Assembly (NCBI GenBank): GCA_016195325.1 | Contig: JACPZX010000003.1 | Span: 1 to 64,000 of the forward strand | DNA length: 64,000 nt | Source of the DNA: Acidobacteriota bacterium | GTDB lineage: Bacteria; Acidobacteriota; Polarisedimenticolia; JACPZX01 | Direction: 5' to 3' | Shown here: piece by piece, positions 42,832-52,362 of the stretch | How the letters are laid out: every line of letters starts with the position of its first letter | Position numbering within the stretch: the first letter of the stretch is position 1 | Notes under the pieces: model-generated | Database searches by the model: none | What the model was told of the DNA's origin: nothing | What the model saw: only the letters and a program-made list of their open reading frames with translations | Program-made: the position numbers and the translations under genes

Positions 42832-43878
42832 TTACCGGATTTCCGGCGCGGTGGAAACCTCGATCCGCCACACTCCCCTGGCTCGGACCGCGACGACGCT
42901 CCGCCCGTTCGCCGACACCCGGAAGTCGCTGACCGGCGCCTTCATGATCTCGCGCGGCGTCGCCCCGGGTCCATCGAGTTGCATGAGGCGGTGCCGGCCG
43001 ATCGGCCCATCGAGGAAGAGCACGGGGCCGTGATCGAGGGCCACGATGGCTCCCCCCTCGCCGACACCCGGCTCGCGAAGCCACTCGGTCAAAGCCCCCG
43101 GCTCCCAGACGAAGAGCATCCGCTCCGATCGATCGGCGTCGTCCCACCATCCGGCGATCGGAGGCCTCGCTCCCCCTGGCGAGCTTCCCCAGCTCACGCG
43201 CGGCGTCGGGCCCTGCGGAAAAACGAGGGCGTCGATCTCGACGCCCGCATCGTTCACGACGGCGACGCGCGGCAGGAGATTCTCGTCGAGATCGGTGAAG
43301 AGCCAGCCGCCCGGCGCACCGTGGAGCTGCGCGCGGCAGCCGTCGCGAAACGACACCGCGGAGCCGCGCCACGTCCCGGGGGCCGGGACCACCGCGCGGT
43401 AGATCGAACCGCAGTCGTCGTCCCAACCGACGAAGGCCCCCTCGGCTCCCGAGGCGTCCCAGACGAACGACGACGCCGGGAGGCTGAACTTCGCCCCGTC
43501 GATCCACGGGTCCTCGACGACCGGCGCCGGCACGAGCGTGATCGCGCCATCGCCCTCCACCACGGCGATCTGCCCCCATCCCTCGCCCGAGAGCCACGTG
43601 AAGGCGAGCCGATCGCCGGCCGGTGACCAGGCGATGTCGTCGAGCGCGTAGCTCGGCGCCGCGAGCCCCGCCCGCTTGAGGTCCTCGGCGGCGACGCGGC
43701 GATGCGGCGAGGCGCCGGCGAGATCGAGCGTCCAGATCTCCTCCCCCGTCGGAGTGCTCCGGACGTACGCGATCGACCTGCCGTCCGGGGACCAGGCGGG
43801 ACGGGAGGCGTCGTGGTCGGGGGGGGTGAGGGCCCGCCCCGGCGCTATTAATAAGGTAGCGGCCAGGGCGGCCCGCAG
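42832..43878 (-). CDS. Exported WD40/PD40-type beta-propeller protein
   Basis: A beta-propeller protein (about 348 residues) with PD40/TolB-like blades: SRPAWSPDGRSIAYVR, LDDIAWSPAGDRLAFTW and SDFRVSANGRSVVAVR. The in-frame reading continues upstream of the first GTG (43563) to a hydrophobic stretch (RAALAATLLIAPGRALT) that looks like a signal peptide. No ATG, GTG or TTG is present in that frame between the preceding stop and this point; CTG at 43878 is the best candidate start. The gene follows ndk by 13 bases, so it may be translated from the same message. No catalytic residues are apparent. Confidence 0.6.
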   Translation of the reverse strand: MRAALAATLLIAPGRALTPPDHDASRPAWSPDGRSIAYVRSTPTGEEIWTLDLAGASPHRRVAAEDLKRAGLAAPSYALDDIAWSPAGDRLAFTWLSGEGWGQIAVVEGDGAITLVPAPVVEDPWIDGAKFSLPASSFVWDASGAEGAFVGWDDDCGSIYRAVVPAPGTWRGSAVSFRDGCRAQLHGAPGGWLFTDLDENLLPRVAVVNDAGVEIDALVFPQGPTPRVSWGSSPGGARPPIAGWWDDADRSERMLFVWEPGALTEWLREPGVGEGGAIVALDHGPVLFLDGPIGRHRLMQLDGPGATPREIMKAPVSDFRVSANGRSVVAVRARGVWRIEVSTAPEIR

Positions 43879-43891
43879 CGTTCTCTTCGTT

Positions 43892-44311
43892 TTATCGCCC
43901 CGTCTCGATGGTCGGGAAGAAGTACCTCATCTCGTCCGCCGCGCTCTCGGGGGAGTCGGAGCCGTGGATGACGTTCCTCTCCACGTTCGCGGCGAACTTC
44001 TTGCGGATGGTGCCGTCGGCCGCCTTCGCCGGATCGGTGGCCCCCATCAGCTCGCGCAGGCGCGGGATCGCCTCCTCGCGCTCGAGGACCATCGGGAGGC
44101 ACGGCCCCGAGGACATGAACCTCGTCAGGTCCTCGAAGAACTTCTTCCCCTTGTGGACCGCGTAGAACCCCTCGGCCTCGGCCTTCGACATGTGAAGCAT
44201 CCGGGCCGCCAGGATCCGGAACCCCTCCTTCTCGAAGACGGCGATGATGGCGCCCACGGACTTCTGCTCGACGCCGTCGGGCTTGATGATGGTGAGCGTT
44301 CTCTGGACCAT
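43892..44311 (-). CDS. ndk: Nucleoside diphosphate kinase
   Basis: A 139-residue enzyme with the family hallmarks: RTLTIIKPDGVEQ at the start, the Lys 10 ATP contact, and the phospho-His 116 in RNVIHGSDS. It balances NTP pools. It lies downstream of sucC-sucD, which is a biochemically sensible neighbour because succinyl-CoA synthetase makes GTP or ATP. The ATG is preceded by GGGAGA. Length is that of the small bacterial enzyme. Confidence 0.95.
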   Translation of the reverse strand: MVQRTLTIIKPDGVEQKSVGAIIAVFEKEGFRILAARMLHMSKAEAEGFYAVHKGKKFFEDLTRFMSSGPCLPMVLEREEAIPRLRELMGATDPAKAADGTIRKKFAANVERNVIHGSDSPESAADEMRYFFPTIETGR

Positions 44312-44345
44312 GGTCTCCCTTTCGTGATTCGATCGGTGCGTCTCG

Positions 44346-45224
44346 TCAGTGCGCGTCGCGCATCGCCCTCTCGACCGTCTCGCCGAGGGCCGCCGGGCTC
44401 TCCGCGACCGCGATGCGGGCCGCCTTGAGCGCCGCGACCTTCTCGGCCGCCGTTCCCTTGCCGCCAGCGATGATCGCCCCGGCGTGCCCCATCCTCTTTC
44501 CCGGAGGGGCCGTCTGGCCGGCGATGAAGGCGACGACGGGCTTCTTCACGTTCTTCCGGATGAACTCCGCCGCCTCTTCCTCGGCGGCGCCGCCGATCTC
44601 GCCGATCATGAGCATCGCCTTCGTCTCCGGGTCGGCCTCGAAAAGCGTGAGGGCGTCGATGAAGTTCGTGCCGATGATCGGGTCGCCGCCGATGCCGATG
44701 CAGGTGCTCTGGCCGATGCCGCGCTGCGTGAGCTGGAAGACCGCCTCGTAGGTCAGCGTTCCGCTCCGCGAGACGACGCCGACCGGCCCGCGCTTGTGGA
44801 TGTAGCCGGGCATGATCCCCACCTTGCACTGCTCGGGGGAGATGACCCCGGGGCAGTTCGGGCCGATGAGGCGCGTCGCCTTCCCCTTCAGGAAGGCGTT
44901 CACGCGGATCATGTCCATCGTGGGGATCCCCTCGGTGATGCAGACGACGAGGGGCATGCCGGCGTCGGTCGCCTCGAGGACGGCGTCGGCCGCCGCCGAG
45001 GCGGGGACGAAGATCAGCGAGACGTCGGCGCCGGTCCTCTCGCGGGCCTCCGCGACCGAGTTGAAGACGGGGATCTCGTCCACCTTCTGCCCCCCCTTGC
45101 CCGGGGTCACGCCGGCGACGACTTTCGTGCCGTAAGCGACGCACTGCTTCGCGTGGAAGCCCCCCTCCTGACCCGTGAGCCCCTGGACGACGATGCGGCT
45201 TCCGCTGTGGACCAGGATGCTCAT
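44346..45224 (-). CDS. sucD: Succinyl-CoA ligase, alpha subunit
   Basis: A 292-residue subunit with the CoA-binding Rossmann domain ([18 protein letters not shown]) and the phospho-His 247 loop [14 protein letters not shown]. The ligase interconverts succinyl-CoA and succinate with ATP or GTP in the TCA cycle. The ATG overlaps the sucC stop by 4 bases (ATGA), giving translational coupling and equal amounts. A reading further upstream in the same frame is a shadow of sucC. Confidence 0.96.
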   Translation of the reverse strand: MSILVHSGSRIVVQGLTGQEGGFHAKQCVAYGTKVVAGVTPGKGGQKVDEIPVFNSVAEARERTGADVSLIFVPASAAADAVLEATDAGMPLVVCITEGIPTMDMIRVNAFLKGKATRLIGPNCPGVISPEQCKVGIMPGYIHKRGPVGVVSRSGTLTYEAVFQLTQRGIGQSTCIGIGGDPIIGTNFIDALTLFEADPETKAMLMIGEIGGAAEEEAAEFIRKNVKKPVVAFIAGQTAPPGKRMGHAGAIIAGGKGTAAEKVAALKAARIAVAESPAALGETVERAMRDAH

Positions 45225-46390
45225 GCCGCCCTCCCCGAGGTCGCGGCGACGACCTTGGCCGCCGCGTCCTTCATCCCGTCGGCGACGGTGAAGTTGAGGC
45301 CCGACTCCCTCAGAATCTTCCCGCCTTCCTTGCTGTTCGTCCCTTCGAGGCGCACGACGATCGGCACCGCGACATGGATCTTCTTCACCGCCTCGACGAC
45401 CCCTTGCGCGACCACGTCGCACCTCATGATGCCGCCGAAGATGTTGATGAGGACCGCCTTCACGTTCCTGTCGGAGAGGATGATCCGGAAGGCGTTCTCC
45501 ACCTGCTGCGCCGAGGCGCCCCCGCCGACGTCGAGGAAGTTGGCGGGCGAGCCCCCGGCGAGCTTGATGATGTCCATCGTCGCCATGGCGAGGCCGGCCC
45601 CGTTCACCATGCAGCCGACCGTGCCGTCGAGCTTGATGTAGTTGATCGAGAACTTCGAGGCCTCGACCTCGAGCGGATCCTCCTCGTTGAGATCGCGCAT
45701 CTCCTTGATGTCGGGATGGCGGTAGAGGGCGTTGTCGTCGAAGGTCATCTTCCCGTCGAGCGCGAGGAAGTCCCCTCCCTTCGTGAGAAGGAGCGGGTTG
45801 ATCTCGGCGAGCGACGCGTCCGTCCCCTCGAAGGCCTTGTAGAGCGAGGCGAGGAGGGCGCCAAACTTCCCGACCAGCGGCCCGGTCAGACCCAGGCCGA
45901 AAGCGATCTTCCGCGCGACGAAGGGCTGGAAGCCCGCGGCGGGATCGATCCATGCCTTCAGGATCTTGTCCGGAGTCTTCGCCGCGACGTCCTCGATGTC
46001 CATCCCACCTTCGGTGGAGGCCATGATGACGTTCCTCGCCGCGGCGCGATCGACGACGAGGCTCACGTAGTACTCCTTCTGGATCTCGACCGCCTCCTCG
46101 ACGAGGACGCGCTTCACGACGCGCCCCAGAGGGCCCGTCTGGTGCGTGACGAGGGTCATGCCGAGCATCGTTTTCGCGATCGACTCGGCCTCGTCGGGGC
46201 TCGCGGCGAGCTTGACCCCGCCACCCTTGCCGCGCCCCCCGGCGTGAATCTGGGCTTTCACGACGACGCGCCCGGAAAGGCGCTTCGCGATGTCGCGCGC
46301 GTCGTTCGCCGACGCCGCGACCTCGCCGTGCGGCACCGGCACGCCGAACCTGGCGAAGATCGCCTTCGCCTGAAACTCGTGGATCTTCAT
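45221..46390 (-). CDS. sucC: Succinyl-CoA ligase, beta subunit
   Basis: A 389-residue subunit with an ATP-grasp domain. [19 protein letters not shown] is the standard N-terminus; [18 protein letters not shown] is the nucleotide loop, and [12 protein letters not shown]-type sequence [16 protein letters not shown] holds the metal-binding Glu/Asn. The C-terminal half ends with [16 protein letters not shown] and [15 protein letters not shown], the CoA-ligase subdomain that completes the active site. It is the first gene of the sucC-sucD-ndk operon and has the strong promoter described separately. Confidence 0.96.
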   Translation of the reverse strand: MKIHEFQAKAIFARFGVPVPHGEVAASANDARDIAKRLSGRVVVKAQIHAGGRGKGGGVKLAASPDEAESIAKTMLGMTLVTHQTGPLGRVVKRVLVEEAVEIQKEYYVSLVVDRAAARNVIMASTEGGMDIEDVAAKTPDKILKAWIDPAAGFQPFVARKIAFGLGLTGPLVGKFGALLASLYKAFEGTDASLAEINPLLLTKGGDFLALDGKMTFDDNALYRHPDIKEMRDLNEEDPLEVEASKFSINYIKLDGTVGCMVNGAGLAMATMDIIKLAGGSPANFLDVGGGASAQQVENAFRIILSDRNVKAVLINIFGGIMRCDVVAQGVVEAVKKIHVAVPIVVRLEGTNSKEGGKILRESGLNFTVADGMKDAAAKVVAATSGRAA

Positions 46391-46443
46391 CGAGCGGACA
46401 CCTCCAGCGCGGGCGAATCCTTGCGGGAATGGAAAGAGGCCGT

Positions 46444-46473
46444 AGTATAAGGAGGCGCCCCGGCGGGAGTCAA
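46444..46473 (-). promoter_or_regulatory. Strong sigma-70-type promoter of the sucC operon
   Basis: On the minus strand TTGACT (46473-46468), an 18-base spacer and TATACT (46449-46444) lie 54 bases before the sucC ATG. The divergent ADOP gene starts 63 bases on the other side, so its promoter must share this space. Confidence 0.7.
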
Positions 46474-46535
46474 AATTATCGCCCGATCCAAACCCTGCCG
46501 CCCCCGCATGCGTCTAAATGTCGGGAGGCTCACCC

Positions 46536-48941
46536 ATGTCCACGTTGATGCAGGATCTCCGCTACGCGCTCCGCTCGATGGTTGGAGCGCCCGGCTTCAC
46601 GGCGCTGGCCGTCGTCACCCTGGCCCTCGGCATCGGCGCGAGCACCGCGATCTTCAGCGTCGCGAACGCCGTCCTCTGGAAGCCCCTTCCGTATCCCCGC
46701 GCCGACGCCGTCGTCGCGATCGGGGAAGCGTCCCCCGACGGCGAGAGCAACGTCGGATTCGCGACCTTCAAGGACCTCGAGCGCGAGAGCCGGACGCTCG
46801 CCTCCGTGACAGTCGCCTCGGAGTGGCAGCCCTCCCTGACAGGCGTGGGTGAGCCGGAGAGGCTCGAGGCGCAGCGCGTCACGTCCGGGTACTTTCGCAC
46901 GCTGGGGGTGCACCCGGCGCTCGGCCGCGACTTCATGGCCGCCGACGACGTCAGGGGGAGCCACTACTCCGTCATCCTGAGCCACGGCCTGTGGAAGCGC
47001 CGGTTCGGCGGCGATGCCTCGCTCATCGGGAAGACGATCGCGCTGAACGAGCATCCCTACACTCTCGTCGGCGTGATGCCCGAGGACTTCCAGAACTTCA
47101 TCAAGCCGGCGGTGGAGGCATGGGCGCCGCTCGGGTACAACGAGAGCCTCCCCTGGGCCTGCCGCACGTGCCGGCACCTTCGCGCCTTCGGGCGCCTGCG
47201 CGAGGGGGTCACACTCGCCGAGGCCGACCAGGAGCTGAACCACATCTCGGCGGACATCGTCCGGGCGCACCCTCAGGATTACGCCGCTCCCGGCGTGATC
47301 GTGACGCCGCTCGGCGAGCGCCTCACGCGCTCTATCCGCCCCGCGCTGTTCGCCCTCCTCGGCGGCGTCGGCTTCGTGGTCCTCATCGCCTGCGCGAACG
47401 TCGCGAGCCTCCTCCTCGGCCGCGCCGTCCGTCGCGAGAGCGAGTTCGCCGTGCGCGCCGCCCTCGGCGCCGGCCGATGGCGCGTCGTGCGGCAGCTCCT
47501 CACCGAGACCGCGCTTCTCTCGCTCGCGGGCGGGGGGGCGGGGATCGCCCTCGCGGCTTGGGGGATCCGGGCGCTCCGCGCCCTGAGCCCGGCGGGCCTC
47601 CTCCGCGCGGGCGACATCCGCATCGACGGGCCGGTCCTCGCCTTCGCGCTCGGGCTCTCGCTGATCACGGGCCTCCTCGCCGGCCTCGCGCCGGCGATCG
47701 TCACCGCGCGCCGCGACCTCCAGGGAGCGCTCAGGCAGGGCCCGCGTTCCTCGTCGCCGCGCTCGCACGCGCTGCGAGGAGCGCTCGTCGTGGCCGAGAT
47801 CGCCCTCGCGCTGATCCTCCTCGTCGGCGCCGGCCTCCTCCTCCGGAGCGTCGACCGCCTCCTCGCCGTCGACCCGGGGTTCGACCCGAAGGGGATCCTC
47901 TCGATGGAGGTCAGCACCTCGGGCGCCCGGTACGAGAAGGACGAGCCCACGCTCGCCTTCTTCGCCCGGGCCGGAGAGGCGGTCGGGCGGCTTCCGGGGG
48001 TCGAGTCGGCCGCGTGGGTGAGCCAGCTCCCGCTCGGAGGCAACTTCGACAGGTACGGGATCCAGATCGAGGAGAAGCCCCTCGCGAACCCCGAGCTCGG
48101 TCCCTCGGCCGATCGCTACGCGGCGAGCGCCGGGTATCTCAAGACGATGGGGATCCCCGTCCTCCGCGGCCGCGGCATCACCGACGACGATCGCGCCGGC
48201 GCCCCTCCCGTCATCCTGATCAACGACACCTTCTCCCGCCGCACCTGGCCGGGAGAGGATCCGATCGGCAAGCGCGTCCGGCTCGGCGACCCGAACGGCC
48301 CGTGGCGCACCATCGTCGGGATCGTGGGGGACGTGAAGCACACCGGCCTCGACGCCGATCCGACGAATCAGATCTACCTCCCGCAGCCCCAGTGGGGGGA
48401 CTCGAGCATGGTCCTCGTCGTGAGGACCCGCGCCGCCGCCGCGGATCTGACGGCGTCGGTGCGGCAGGCCGTCTGGAGCGTGGACAAGGACCAGCCCATC
48501 GCCGCGATCGCCACGATGGATCAGCTCTACGACACCGCCACGGCGCGCCGGCGCTTCGCCCTCGAGCTCTTCGAGGTCTTCGCCGCCGTCGCCCTGGCCC
48601 TCGCGGCCGCGGGGATCTATGGCGCCCTCGCCGCGAGCGTGAGCGAGAGAACGCGGGAGATCGGCATCCGCTCCGCCCTCGGCGCCACCCGTGGCCACAT
48701 CCTCGCCCTGGTCATGCGGCGCGGCGCCGTCCTCACGTTCGCCGGCCTCGCCCTCGGCGCGGCGGGGGCGCTCGCCGTCGCGCGGCTCCTCGCCGGGCTT
48801 CTCTTCGCCACTTCGGTGAACGACCCTCTGACCTTCGCGACCGTCGCCGCGATCCTCGCCGCCGTCGGCCTCGCCGCCGCCTTCGTCCCCGCCTGGCGCG
48901 CCGCGCGCGTCGATCCCGTGATTGCGCTCCGATCGGAGTAG
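46536..48941 (+). CDS. MacB-like ABC transporter permease, ADOP family (second copy)
   Basis: An 801-residue ADOP permease, a paralogue of the one at 2350-4770. It opens MSTLMQDLRYALRSMVGAPG, followed by LALGIGASTAIFSVANAVL, a long MacB_PCD-like region, an FtsX block, and a second copy of both, ending in RAARVDPVIALRSE (ADOP-type R-xP-xALR tail, as in the first copy, which ends ATRVEPMVALRE). The ATG is preceded by GGGAGG. No ATPase is adjacent. Two orphan permeases in one 64-kb stretch fits the acidobacterial pattern of large ADOP families. Confidence 0.9.
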   Translation: MSTLMQDLRYALRSMVGAPGFTALAVVTLALGIGASTAIFSVANAVLWKPLPYPRADAVVAIGEASPDGESNVGFATFKDLERESRTLASVTVASEWQPSLTGVGEPERLEAQRVTSGYFRTLGVHPALGRDFMAADDVRGSHYSVILSHGLWKRRFGGDASLIGKTIALNEHPYTLVGVMPEDFQNFIKPAVEAWAPLGYNESLPWACRTCRHLRAFGRLREGVTLAEADQELNHISADIVRAHPQDYAAPGVIVTPLGERLTRSIRPALFALLGGVGFVVLIACANVASLLLGRAVRRESEFAVRAALGAGRWRVVRQLLTETALLSLAGGGAGIALAAWGIRALRALSPAGLLRAGDIRIDGPVLAFALGLSLITGLLAGLAPAIVTARRDLQGALRQGPRSSSPRSHALRGALVVAEIALALILLVGAGLLLRSVDRLLAVDPGFDPKGILSMEVSTSGARYEKDEPTLAFFARAGEAVGRLPGVESAAWVSQLPLGGNFDRYGIQIEEKPLANPELGPSADRYAASAGYLKTMGIPVLRGRGITDDDRAGAPPVILINDTFSRRTWPGEDPIGKRVRLGDPNGPWRTIVGIVGDVKHTGLDADPTNQIYLPQPQWGDSSMVLVVRTRAAAADLTASVRQAVWSVDKDQPIAAIATMDQLYDTATARRRFALELFEVFAAVALALAAAGIYGALAASVSERTREIGIRSALGATRGHILALVMRRGAVLTFAGLALGAAGALAVARLLAGLLFATSVNDPLTFATVAAILAAVGLAAAFVPAWRAARVDPVIALRSE

Positions 48942-48974
48942 GGGTCATGATGGGGCCACTCGACGGAGGTCCCC

Positions 48975-49187
48975 ATGATCGCCCGCACGTGGCACGGGCG
49001 CGTCCCCCGCGCGAAGGGGGGCGCGTACTCTGAGTTCTTGATGCGGCAGGCTCTCCCCGACTACTCGAAGACCCCCGGGAACCGCGGCGTTTTTTTCTTC
49101 CGGCGCGAGGAGGGGGAGGTCACGCACTTCCTTCTCCTCGAGAAAGAGCCCTTCGTGACGCACTACGAGGTCCTGCACGCCCCATGA
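48975..49187 (+). pseudogene. Antibiotic biosynthesis monooxygenase-like gene with an internal in-frame deletion
   Basis: A 70-residue protein. MIARTWHGRVPRAKGGAYSE and DYSKTPGNRGVFFFRREE match the start of ABM-superfamily proteins of about 100 aa, and FVTHYEVLHAP matches their end. Between them, HFLLL runs directly into EKEPF; the usual middle (a SLW-type helix followed by a PED-FLL segment, about 30 residues) is missing. Loss by recombination between the two FLLL-like stretches would explain this. The gene is still in frame and overlaps the HAD gene by 4 bases. It probably cannot fold as the normal ferredoxin-like dimer. Confidence 0.7.
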
Positions 49188-49885
49188 AGCCGCGGGCGAT
49201 CCTGCTCGATCTCGGGGGGACGATCCTGGACGAAGGGACCGACGACTACCGCGCGGGGGCGGAAGCCCTCGCTCAGGAGTTGAAGAACCTCGGCGGCGTG
49301 GTCCCGCGTGACCCGGAGGTCCTCTGCGAGAGCTTCGCCCGCGAGTGCGACCGGGTCCACCAGACGAACGTCCCCGACTTCACGATCGCCGACTGGATGC
49401 GCCGGCTGGCTCCGGGGGCGACGGGGAGCGAGCTGGCCGATCTCGAGCTGGCGCTCTGGCGCGCGACCACGTCGATGACGCCGATGCCCGGCGTCGCCGC
49501 GGCGCTCGATTCCATCCGCGCCCTCGGCATCCCGATGGCGGTCGTGAGCAACGCGGTCTTCTCCTCGCGCGTCCTCGAGCACGAGCTGCAGCGCCACCGC
49601 CTCGCCGCGCACTTCCGCTTCGTCCTCTCGAGCGCCGACGCCGGCGCGCGAAAGCCGGACGCGAGGATCTTCAGGAAGGCGCTCGATCGGCTGCGCGAGG
49701 CCCCCTCCGGTGTCTGGTTCGCGGGCGACTCGTGGGAGAAGGACATCGTCGGGTCCTCGGCCTGCGGGATGTCGCCGATCTGGATCTCCGCGGCGCCTCC
49801 CCCGCCGGGCGGCCGCGTCCCCCATCTGCGGATTTCGGGATGGGGGGAATTCCTCGAACACCTTTCGAGCGAGGTGAGCCCATGA
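49184..49885 (+). CDS. HAD-superfamily hydrolase
   Basis: A 233-residue HAD-type phosphatase-like protein. The nucleophile Asp 9 lies in ILLDLGGTILDEG, where the second acidic residue of the usual DxD is a Gly, as in many HAD_2 members. VVSNAVFSSRVLEHEL holds motif II, Lys 158 in RKPDARIFRKAL motif III, and VWFAGDSWEKDIVGSSACGM motif IV. The cap is of the C1 type. Substrate unknown. ATG overlaps the stop of the preceding gene, and its own stop overlaps the GFA start. Confidence 0.88.
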   Translation: MKPRAILLDLGGTILDEGTDDYRAGAEALAQELKNLGGVVPRDPEVLCESFARECDRVHQTNVPDFTIADWMRRLAPGATGSELADLELALWRATTSMTPMPGVAAALDSIRALGIPMAVVSNAVFSSRVLEHELQRHRLAAHFRFVLSSADAGARKPDARIFRKALDRLREAPSGVWFAGDSWEKDIVGSSACGMSPIWISAAPPPPGGRVPHLRISGWGEFLEHLSSEVSP

Positions 49886-50283
49886 CGCGCGAAGGCGGCT
49901 GCTTCTGCAAGGCGATCCGTTACCGGACCGAGGGCGACCCCCTCGTCGTCACGCACTGCCACTGCATGCACTGCCGGGGGACGAGCGGGGCGGCCTTCAT
50001 CACGTGGTCGGAGTTCCCGTCGGATCGATTCGAATGGACGAAGGGGAAGCCGGCGAGCTTCGAGAGCCGCCCCGGAATCACGCGGACGTTCTGCGGCGCG
50101 TGCGGCACGCCTCTCACGTACCAGAGGACCGGCGGCTGGAAGACGATCGACGTGACGACGTGCAGCTTCGACAACCCCGAGACCTTCGAGCCGCAGGATC
50201 ACATCTGGTGCCGGCGCCTCCTCCCGTGGATTCACCTCGGCGACGACATCCCGCAGTACCCCGTCAAGCGCACGGACGGCTAA
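49882..50283 (+). CDS. GFA-family zinc protein (second copy)
   Basis: A 133-residue GFA protein with the zinc pattern GGCFCKAIRY near residue 6-15, HCHCMHCRG near 25-33, and FCGACGTPLTY. It resembles the copy at 25177-25578 and ends with the same GDDIPQYP-type motif (both end DDIPQYPV / DDLPQYPE), so the two belong to the same subfamily. Coupled to the HAD gene by an ATGA overlap. Confidence 0.85.
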   Translation: MTREGGCFCKAIRYRTEGDPLVVTHCHCMHCRGTSGAAFITWSEFPSDRFEWTKGKPASFESRPGITRTFCGACGTPLTYQRTGGWKTIDVTTCSFDNPETFEPQDHIWCRRLLPWIHLGDDIPQYPVKRTDG

Positions 50284-50308
50284 ACTGCGCGTTCCCCGGG
50301 AGGAGACG

Positions 50309-51949
50309 ATGACCCGACGACACGCTCTCGCCACCGCGCTCTGCCTGCTCGCCACATTCTCCACCGCGGCCGCGAAGGAGCCCGCGCACCCGACGCTGCT
50401 GGTCCTCATCTCGGTCGACCAGCTCGTCCCCGACCTCCTCGATCGGGTGGCCCCGCAGCTCGACGGCGGGATCAAGAGGATCTCCGCCGAGGGGCGCGTC
50501 TACACCCATGCCGATCTCGGCTACGCCATGAGCGCGACGGGGCCCGGGCACGCGACGCTCGGCACTGGCGCGTACCCCGCCACGAGCGGCATCATCGGGA
50601 ACGAGTGGATTGATCGCGAGACGCGGAAACCCGTCTACTGCGTCGGCGACGCCGACGCGAAGCCGGTCGAAGGGGAGGGGGGCGCCGTCTCGCCGAGGAA
50701 TCTTCTCGTCGACGGCCTCGGCGACTGGCTCAAGCAGGCGCGTCGGGGGACGAAGGTGATCTCGGTGGGAGGGAAGGACCGGAGCGCGATCCTCCTCGCC
50801 GGAAAGCACCCGGACGAGGTCTTCTGGTACGACGGCGCGACGGGGCACATGGTCTCCTCGACCTATTACTTCCCCACCCGGCTCCCCGCGTGGGCGAAGG
50901 AGTGGAACGCCGCCGACTTCACGGGGCATCACACCCCCGACGCGTGGACGAAGCTCCTCCCCGAGAGCGCGTACGCCGCGGACGGCCCCGACGATTTCCA
51001 CGCCGAGGCGAACGGCGGGGCGGCGCGAACCTTCCCGCACGCCTTCGACCCGAAGCTCAAGGCAAAGCAGCAGATGACGAGCCCCTACTGGGATACTCTC
51101 CTCCTCGACTTCGCGAGCCGGGCGGTGCGCGAGGAGAAGCTCGGAAAGCGCGGCGGGACCGATCTCCTGACGATCGCCCTCTCGGCCACCGACTACATCG
51201 GCCACACGTACGGCCCCGACAGCCACGAGGCGCACGACAATCTCCTGCGCCTCGACCGATCCCTCGGCGAGTTCCTCGCGACGCTCGAGAAGGAGGTCGG
51301 CCGTGAGAATCTGATCGTCGCGCTGAGCGCCGATCACGCCGTGATGCCGAACCCCGAGTTCACCGCCGAGATCCGTCACGGCGCCGCGAGGCGCATCAAG
51401 TACGGCGAGGCGATCAAGCCGGGGGTCGCCGCCCTCGATCTCAAGCTGCGCGCCGACTTCAAGGCCGACGCCGCGCTCTTCTGGATGGACGACTGGGGAA
51501 GCGGCGGCTTCCTCGACGCCGCGGCGGCGGCGAAGGCTGGGGCGTCCCTTCCCGAGATCGAGCGGCGGCTGCGCGAGGGGCTCATGGCGATCGACGGCGT
51601 CGTGGACGTCTTCTTCCGCGACGAGCTCGAGAGCGCGAAGGCGCCGGACCGCCCGTACCTCGACAAGTTCCGCCGCAGCGACCAGCCGGCGCGGAGCGAG
51701 GACTTCAGCGTCCTCTACTGCGAGAGCTGCCTCGTCGCGACCAGCATGCTCACCGCCGAGCACGGATCGCCGTATGGCTACGACACGCACGTCCCCATCA
51801 TCCTCTGGGGCGCGACGGTGGCGGCCGGTCGCGACGCGAGCGCCGTGCACACGGTGGACGTCGCTCCCACCCTGGCGCGGGCGGCCGGAGTGGCCCCCGG
51901 AAAAACCGCGGAGGGATCGGCGCTTCCCGGAGCGTTTTCGGCGAACTGA
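50309..51949 (+). CDS. Exported alkaline phosphatase, PafA-like
   Basis: A 546-residue exported hydrolase of the type I phosphodiesterase/nucleotide pyrophosphatase family. MTRRHALATALCLLATFSTAAA is a signal peptide. Metal site residues are visible: Asp in VLISVDQLVPD, the Thr nucleophile in AMSATGPGHATLG, Asp/His in SATDYIGHTYGPDSH, and DH in LSADHAVMPN, plus His in YGYDTHVPIILWG. The GNEWIDRETRKPVYCVGD segment and the KDRSAI loop match the PafA phosphate-insensitive alkaline phosphatases, with Lys/Arg replacing the third metal. It would release phosphate in the periplasm. Confidence 0.88.
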   Translation: MTRRHALATALCLLATFSTAAAKEPAHPTLLVLISVDQLVPDLLDRVAPQLDGGIKRISAEGRVYTHADLGYAMSATGPGHATLGTGAYPATSGIIGNEWIDRETRKPVYCVGDADAKPVEGEGGAVSPRNLLVDGLGDWLKQARRGTKVISVGGKDRSAILLAGKHPDEVFWYDGATGHMVSSTYYFPTRLPAWAKEWNAADFTGHHTPDAWTKLLPESAYAADGPDDFHAEANGGAARTFPHAFDPKLKAKQQMTSPYWDTLLLDFASRAVREEKLGKRGGTDLLTIALSATDYIGHTYGPDSHEAHDNLLRLDRSLGEFLATLEKEVGRENLIVALSADHAVMPNPEFTAEIRHGAARRIKYGEAIKPGVAALDLKLRADFKADAALFWMDDWGSGGFLDAAAAAKAGASLPEIERRLREGLMAIDGVVDVFFRDELESAKAPDRPYLDKFRRSDQPARSEDFSVLYCESCLVATSMLTAEHGSPYGYDTHVPIILWGATVAAGRDASAVHTVDVAPTLARAAGVAPGKTAEGSALPGAFSAN

Positions 51950-52019
51950 GCTTGCCGGAATACCCGGTGGCGCGATACGATTCCTCCATCCCCGCGCACC
52001 CGCCCCGAGAGGTGCCGCC

Positions 52020-52358
52020 ATGACGAACCGCATGCCCGCGATCGCCGCACTGCTCTGCATCGCCGCGCTCACCCAGCCCCGGGGGGCTTCGATGGACATG
52101 TCGCAGGTCCAGTATCCCTTCGGGATCCTGACCTCCGATCTCTCCTGCCCGGCCGCGACGCATCTCCTCCGGCATCCGTGTCCCGGCTTCCCGGCGGAGG
52201 CGTACGTCGTCTTCGACAACGGGCGCGAGGTGACGCGGTACGAGAATCAGAACGTCTCGCTCCGCGGAGCGCTCGACACCACCTCGTGCTCCCTCCCGCT
52301 GCTGCACGCGACGAGGATCACGAACAGCTTCGCTTTCCCGGCGTGCCCGATCCCGTGA
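52020..52358 (+). CDS. Small exported protein of unknown function
   Basis: A 112-residue protein starting MTNRMPAIAALLCIAALTQP, a signal peptide with a cleavage-like site near residue 23. The mature part has four Cys (SCPAATHLLRHPCPG, then TTSCSLPLLH and FPACPIP), which could form two disulfide bonds in the periplasm. No domain recognised. The adjacent GNAT gene starts 4 bases after its stop, so they may be co-transcribed. Confidence 0.6.
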   Translation: MTNRMPAIAALLCIAALTQPRGASMDMSQVQYPFGILTSDLSCPAATHLLRHPCPGFPAEAYVVFDNGREVTRYENQNVSLRGALDTTSCSLPLLHATRITNSFAFPACPIP

Positions 52359-52362
52359 TCGC

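Noticed and set aside
46530-48698. A 722-codon minus-strand frame over the second ADOP gene
   Set aside because: It is an Asp/Glu/Arg-rich shadow with no motif, while the plus strand encodes a clear permease.
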